From NCBI GenBank assembly GCA_035511515.1, contig DATKFG010000112.1:1-8245 (forward strand): a DNA stretch of 8,245 bases, given 5' to 3'. Position 1 is the first letter of the stretch. Every line of letters starts with the position of its first letter. A model generated the notes under the pieces. It saw nothing but the letters and a program-made list of their open reading frames with translations. It searched no databases and was not told the origin of the DNA. Positions 6,697-8,245 of this stretch are shown here, piece after piece. A program made the position numbers and the translations under genes. The DNA is from VBCK01 sp035511515. GTDB taxonomy: Bacteria > Pseudomonadota > Gammaproteobacteria > Burkholderiales > Burkholderiaceae_F.

Positions 6697-6884
6697 GTTG
6701 GTCCCCTCACCCTCTCCCAGCCACCCGTATCCCGGGCCAATCGATAAACTCCATCATAGTCCGCGGCGACGCCGCATTCACGAGTCGGTAAAGTGCCTTC
6801 AACCATACTACGCCGGCCGATTGCAAATCACTTCCCGGCAACGGGACGCCTGCGACCACCTGCGGCGGCAGTGCCGGTTCGGCG
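6697..6884. promoter_or_regulatory. Divergent promoter region between ssb and the hydrolase gene
   Basis: A 188-base gap between two outward-facing starts, less GC-rich than its surroundings around 6740-6830. On the ssb strand TATGAT (6753-6758) matches a -10 box at 5 of 6 bases, but no good -35 lies 16-18 bases upstream. A perfect palindrome with a single central base (GCGGCG-A-CGCCGC, 6763-6775) sits where that -35 would be. For the hydrolase strand I find no convincing promoter. No coding frame with a ribosome binding site is seen. Confidence 0.4.
6703..6708 (-). promoter_or_regulatory. Ribosome binding site of ssb
   Basis: GAGGGG on the minus strand, 6 bases before ATG 6696. It lies inside a GGGAGAGGGTGAGGGG stretch that resembles one arm of the dispersed repeat found at both window ends. 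Confidence 0.65.
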
Positions 6885-7778
6885 ATGAAGGACGCCGCCC
6901 CCCAATGGTTCACCGAAGCCATCTCGTCGCCGTTCGACCGGCGCACGCTGGCGGTGGCGGGATGCGCGATCAACTACCTGACGTGGGGAGAGACCGATAA
7001 GCCGCCCCTGGTGCTGGTGCACGGGGGTGCCGCGCACGCCATGTGGTGGAGCGCGCTCGCCCCGCAGCTCGCGCGCCACTACTACGTCATCGCGCCGGAC
7101 CTGAGCGGCCACGGCGACAGCGGCCACCGGGAGATCTACCCGGTGGAGGGCTGGGCGGACGAAGTCCTGGCCGTGAGCGATGCGGCCGCCAGCGGCCGCC
7201 CGCCGGTCCTGGTCGGCCACAGCATGGGAGGGCTGGTGAGCATCGTCGCGGCGGCGATCTACGGTGAACGCCTCGCCGGAGCGATCATCGTCGATGCACC
7301 GGTCAGGAAACCGGATCCCGAAAGCATCGAAGGCAAAGGCGGCAAGACCTTTCGCAAGCCGGGAACGTATCCCGACCTGCAAACCGCCATGGCCCACTTC
7401 AGGCTGATCCCGTCGCAGCCGTGCGAGCATGGCTTCATCCTGGAGCACATCGCCCGCCACTCGCTGCGTCAAACCGTGGATGGGTGGACCTGGAAGTTCG
7501 ACCCCAGGGTGTTCCTGCGCGCTTCGCCCAAGTCACCGCGCGATTATCTTGCCGACGTGCGCTGCCGCGTCGCCTTGATGCGGGGCGAGTTCAGCGCCAT
7601 CGTTCCGCCCGAGACCGGCGAGTACATGTACGAGCTGCTCAACCGGAACGCTCCGCTGGTCGAAATTCCCCAGGCGCATCACCACCTGATCCTGGACCAG
7701 CCGCTGGCGTTCATCGCTGCACTTCGGGCCCTGCTGGCCGACTGGGAGCATTCGGTGCCGCGTCCCCGGTCGGCATAA
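6885..7778 (+). CDS. Alpha/beta-fold hydrolase
   Basis: A 297-residue single-domain alpha/beta hydrolase. The strand and oxyanion turn is LVLVHGGAAH (42-51), followed by PDLSGHGDSG (71-80). The nucleophile elbow GHSMGG (111-116) places the catalytic Ser at 113. The C-terminal AHHHLILDQP (264-273) supplies the catalytic His, probably 265 or 266. The acid may be Asp137 or lie near Glu235; I cannot decide. There is no signal peptide, so it is cytoplasmic. The substrate cannot be told from sequence: esterases, epoxide hydrolases and C-C hydrolases share these motifs. No alternative start codon (ATG, GTG or TTG) exists between the upstream in-frame TAA (about 6790) and ATG 6885, which fixes the start, although it has no visible ribosome binding site. 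cbiX follows after 7 bases. Confidence 0.9.
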   Translation: MKDAAPQWFTEAISSPFDRRTLAVAGCAINYLTWGETDKPPLVLVHGGAAHAMWWSALAPQLARHYYVIAPDLSGHGDSGHREIYPVEGWADEVLAVSDAAASGRPPVLVGHSMGGLVSIVAAAIYGERLAGAIIVDAPVRKPDPESIEGKGGKTFRKPGTYPDLQTAMAHFRLIPSQPCEHGFILEHIARHSLRQTVDGWTWKFDPRVFLRASPKSPRDYLADVRCRVALMRGEFSAIVPPETGEYMYELLNRNAPLVEIPQAHHHLILDQPLAFIAALRALLADWEHSVPRPRSA

Positions 7779-7785
7779 TACGTTC

Positions 7786-8245
7786 ATGCAATCCCGCGAC
7801 GCACTGGTCTTGTTCGCCCACGGTGCCCGCGACCCGCGCTGGTCGGCACCGCTGCAGACGCTGGCAACGGCGATCCGGACCCGCGCCGGCGACGCGAGCG
7901 TGCACGTCGCGTTTCTCGAGCTGCAGAGCCCGACGCTGCCGGAGGCACTCGAGGCCGCGGTTTCCGAAGGCGCGCTGCGGATTCACGTCGTGCCGGTGTT
8001 CTGGGCCGGCGCCGGGCATGTCGAAAACGATCTGCCGCCGATCCTGGCCGCGTTCAGCTCGCGCTACCCGCAGGTGGTTGTCCGCACGCTGCCGGTCCTG
8101 TCGGAGCTGCCGGGGATGCTGGATTTCATTGCGAGCTCGATAGCGGGCGCCCTCACCCCCTCCCCTCTCCCGCTTGCGCGGGCGAGGGGCGATCAGCCTG
8201 CGCAAGTGCTCGAGCGCTCGAAAGTGAAATGCGCGATCGCCCCTC
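7786..8245 (+). CDS. cbiX: Sirohydrochlorin chelatase, short CbiX type (3' end beyond window)
   Basis: Inserts a metal (Co2+ for cobalamin or Fe2+ for siroheme) into sirohydrochlorin. The frame from ATG 7786 stays open for 153 codons to the window end. LVLFAHGARDPRW (7-19) carries the first metal-binding His (12), FLELQSPTLPEAL (43-55) follows, and VFWAGAGHVENDLPP (71-85) carries the second (78). The recognisable domain ends near residue 121, the usual size of the short homodimeric form. The next residues (about 120-136, GALTPSPLPLARARG and onward) are encoded by the dispersed repeat at 8143-8192 and have no family counterpart, so the original stop seems replaced. It is 7 bases past the hydrolase stop and probably co-transcribed. 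No ribosome binding site is visible. Whether it serves siroheme or cobalamin cannot be told here. Confidence 0.9.
   Translation, partial: MQSRDALVLFAHGARDPRWSAPLQTLATAIRTRAGDASVHVAFLELQSPTLPEALEAAVSEGALRIHVVPVFWAGAGHVENDLPPILAAFSSRYPQVVVRTLPVLSELPGMLDFIASSIAGALTPSPLPLARARGDQPAQVLERSKVKCAIAP
8143..8192 (+). repeat. REP-like dispersed repeat, copy 2, inside the cbiX frame
   Basis: Matches the reverse complement of 8-57 at 47 of 50 bases. Hairpin arms 8162-8173 and 8178-8189 form 12 pairs with one mismatch around loop TTGC. The repeat is read through in frame by cbiX and encodes its tail. In transcription direction it has the same orientation to cbiX as copy 1 has to the EF-G-like gene. Confidence 0.75.
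8235..8245 (-). repeat. Start of a third repeat copy at the window edge
   Basis: GATCGCCCCTC is the exact reverse complement of the last 11 bases (8184-8194) of copy 2 and its flank, and resembles bases 6-16 of the window. It looks like the beginning of an oppositely oriented copy cut by the window end, with 40 bases between the two. Only 11 bases are visible, so this is tentative. Confidence 0.45.

Noticed and set aside
7711..8205. Minus-strand frame of 164 codons opposite cbiX
   Set aside because: Arg-rich antisense shadow; the plus strand has clear CbiX motifs with both metal-binding histidines.

Overview
This is a high-GC bacterial window, most likely chromosomal DNA of a proteobacterium and probably a betaproteobacterium. 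That guess rests on the E. coli-type glucokinase, the HisN-type phosphatase, the short CbiX, the SSB ending in DDDIPF, and a CCCTCACCCC/CCCTCTCCCGC-type dispersed repeat; none of these fixes the genus. Seven protein genes fill almost the whole window. I see no rRNA, tRNA, CRISPR array, insertion sequence, phage gene or toxin-antitoxin pair. No gap without a gene exceeds about 216 bases.

Layout from left to right. A hairpin-forming repeat (8-57) lies just past the 3' end of a minus-strand EF-G-like GTPase (64-2115). Upstream on the same strand is glucokinase (2193-3206). A short divergent region (about 3207-3280) with an inverted repeat separates glk from a plus-strand HisN-like histidinol-phosphatase (3281-4192). 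That gene converges, with 50 bases between them, on a minus-strand RecQ helicase (4243-6009). Upstream of recQ on the same strand are a 216-base spacer and ssb (6226-6696). A 188-base divergent region leads to a plus-strand alpha/beta hydrolase (6885-7778), followed after 7 bases by a short-type CbiX chelatase (7786 to the window end). A second copy of the repeat (8143-8192) is translated in frame at the end of CbiX, and a third copy begins at the right edge.

The most interesting part is the ssb-recQ segment. The spacer carries four tandem 11-bp units (6077-6120) with an invariant GTGGA core. Read on the recQ strand they look like weak DnaA boxes separated by 2 bases. Beside them is a possible 17-codon gene with a strong ribosome binding site (6137-6190). 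The RecQ protein has helicase, zinc-binding and HRDC parts but no room for the winged-helix domain that, in E. coli RecQ, docks the SSB tail; yet ssb lies directly upstream. The remaining genes look like ordinary housekeeping: glucose phosphorylation, histidine synthesis, tetrapyrrole metal insertion, and a non-canonical EF-G paralogue. Both window ends lie in copies of one repeat in inverted orientation, so the window may be a contig that broke at repeats.
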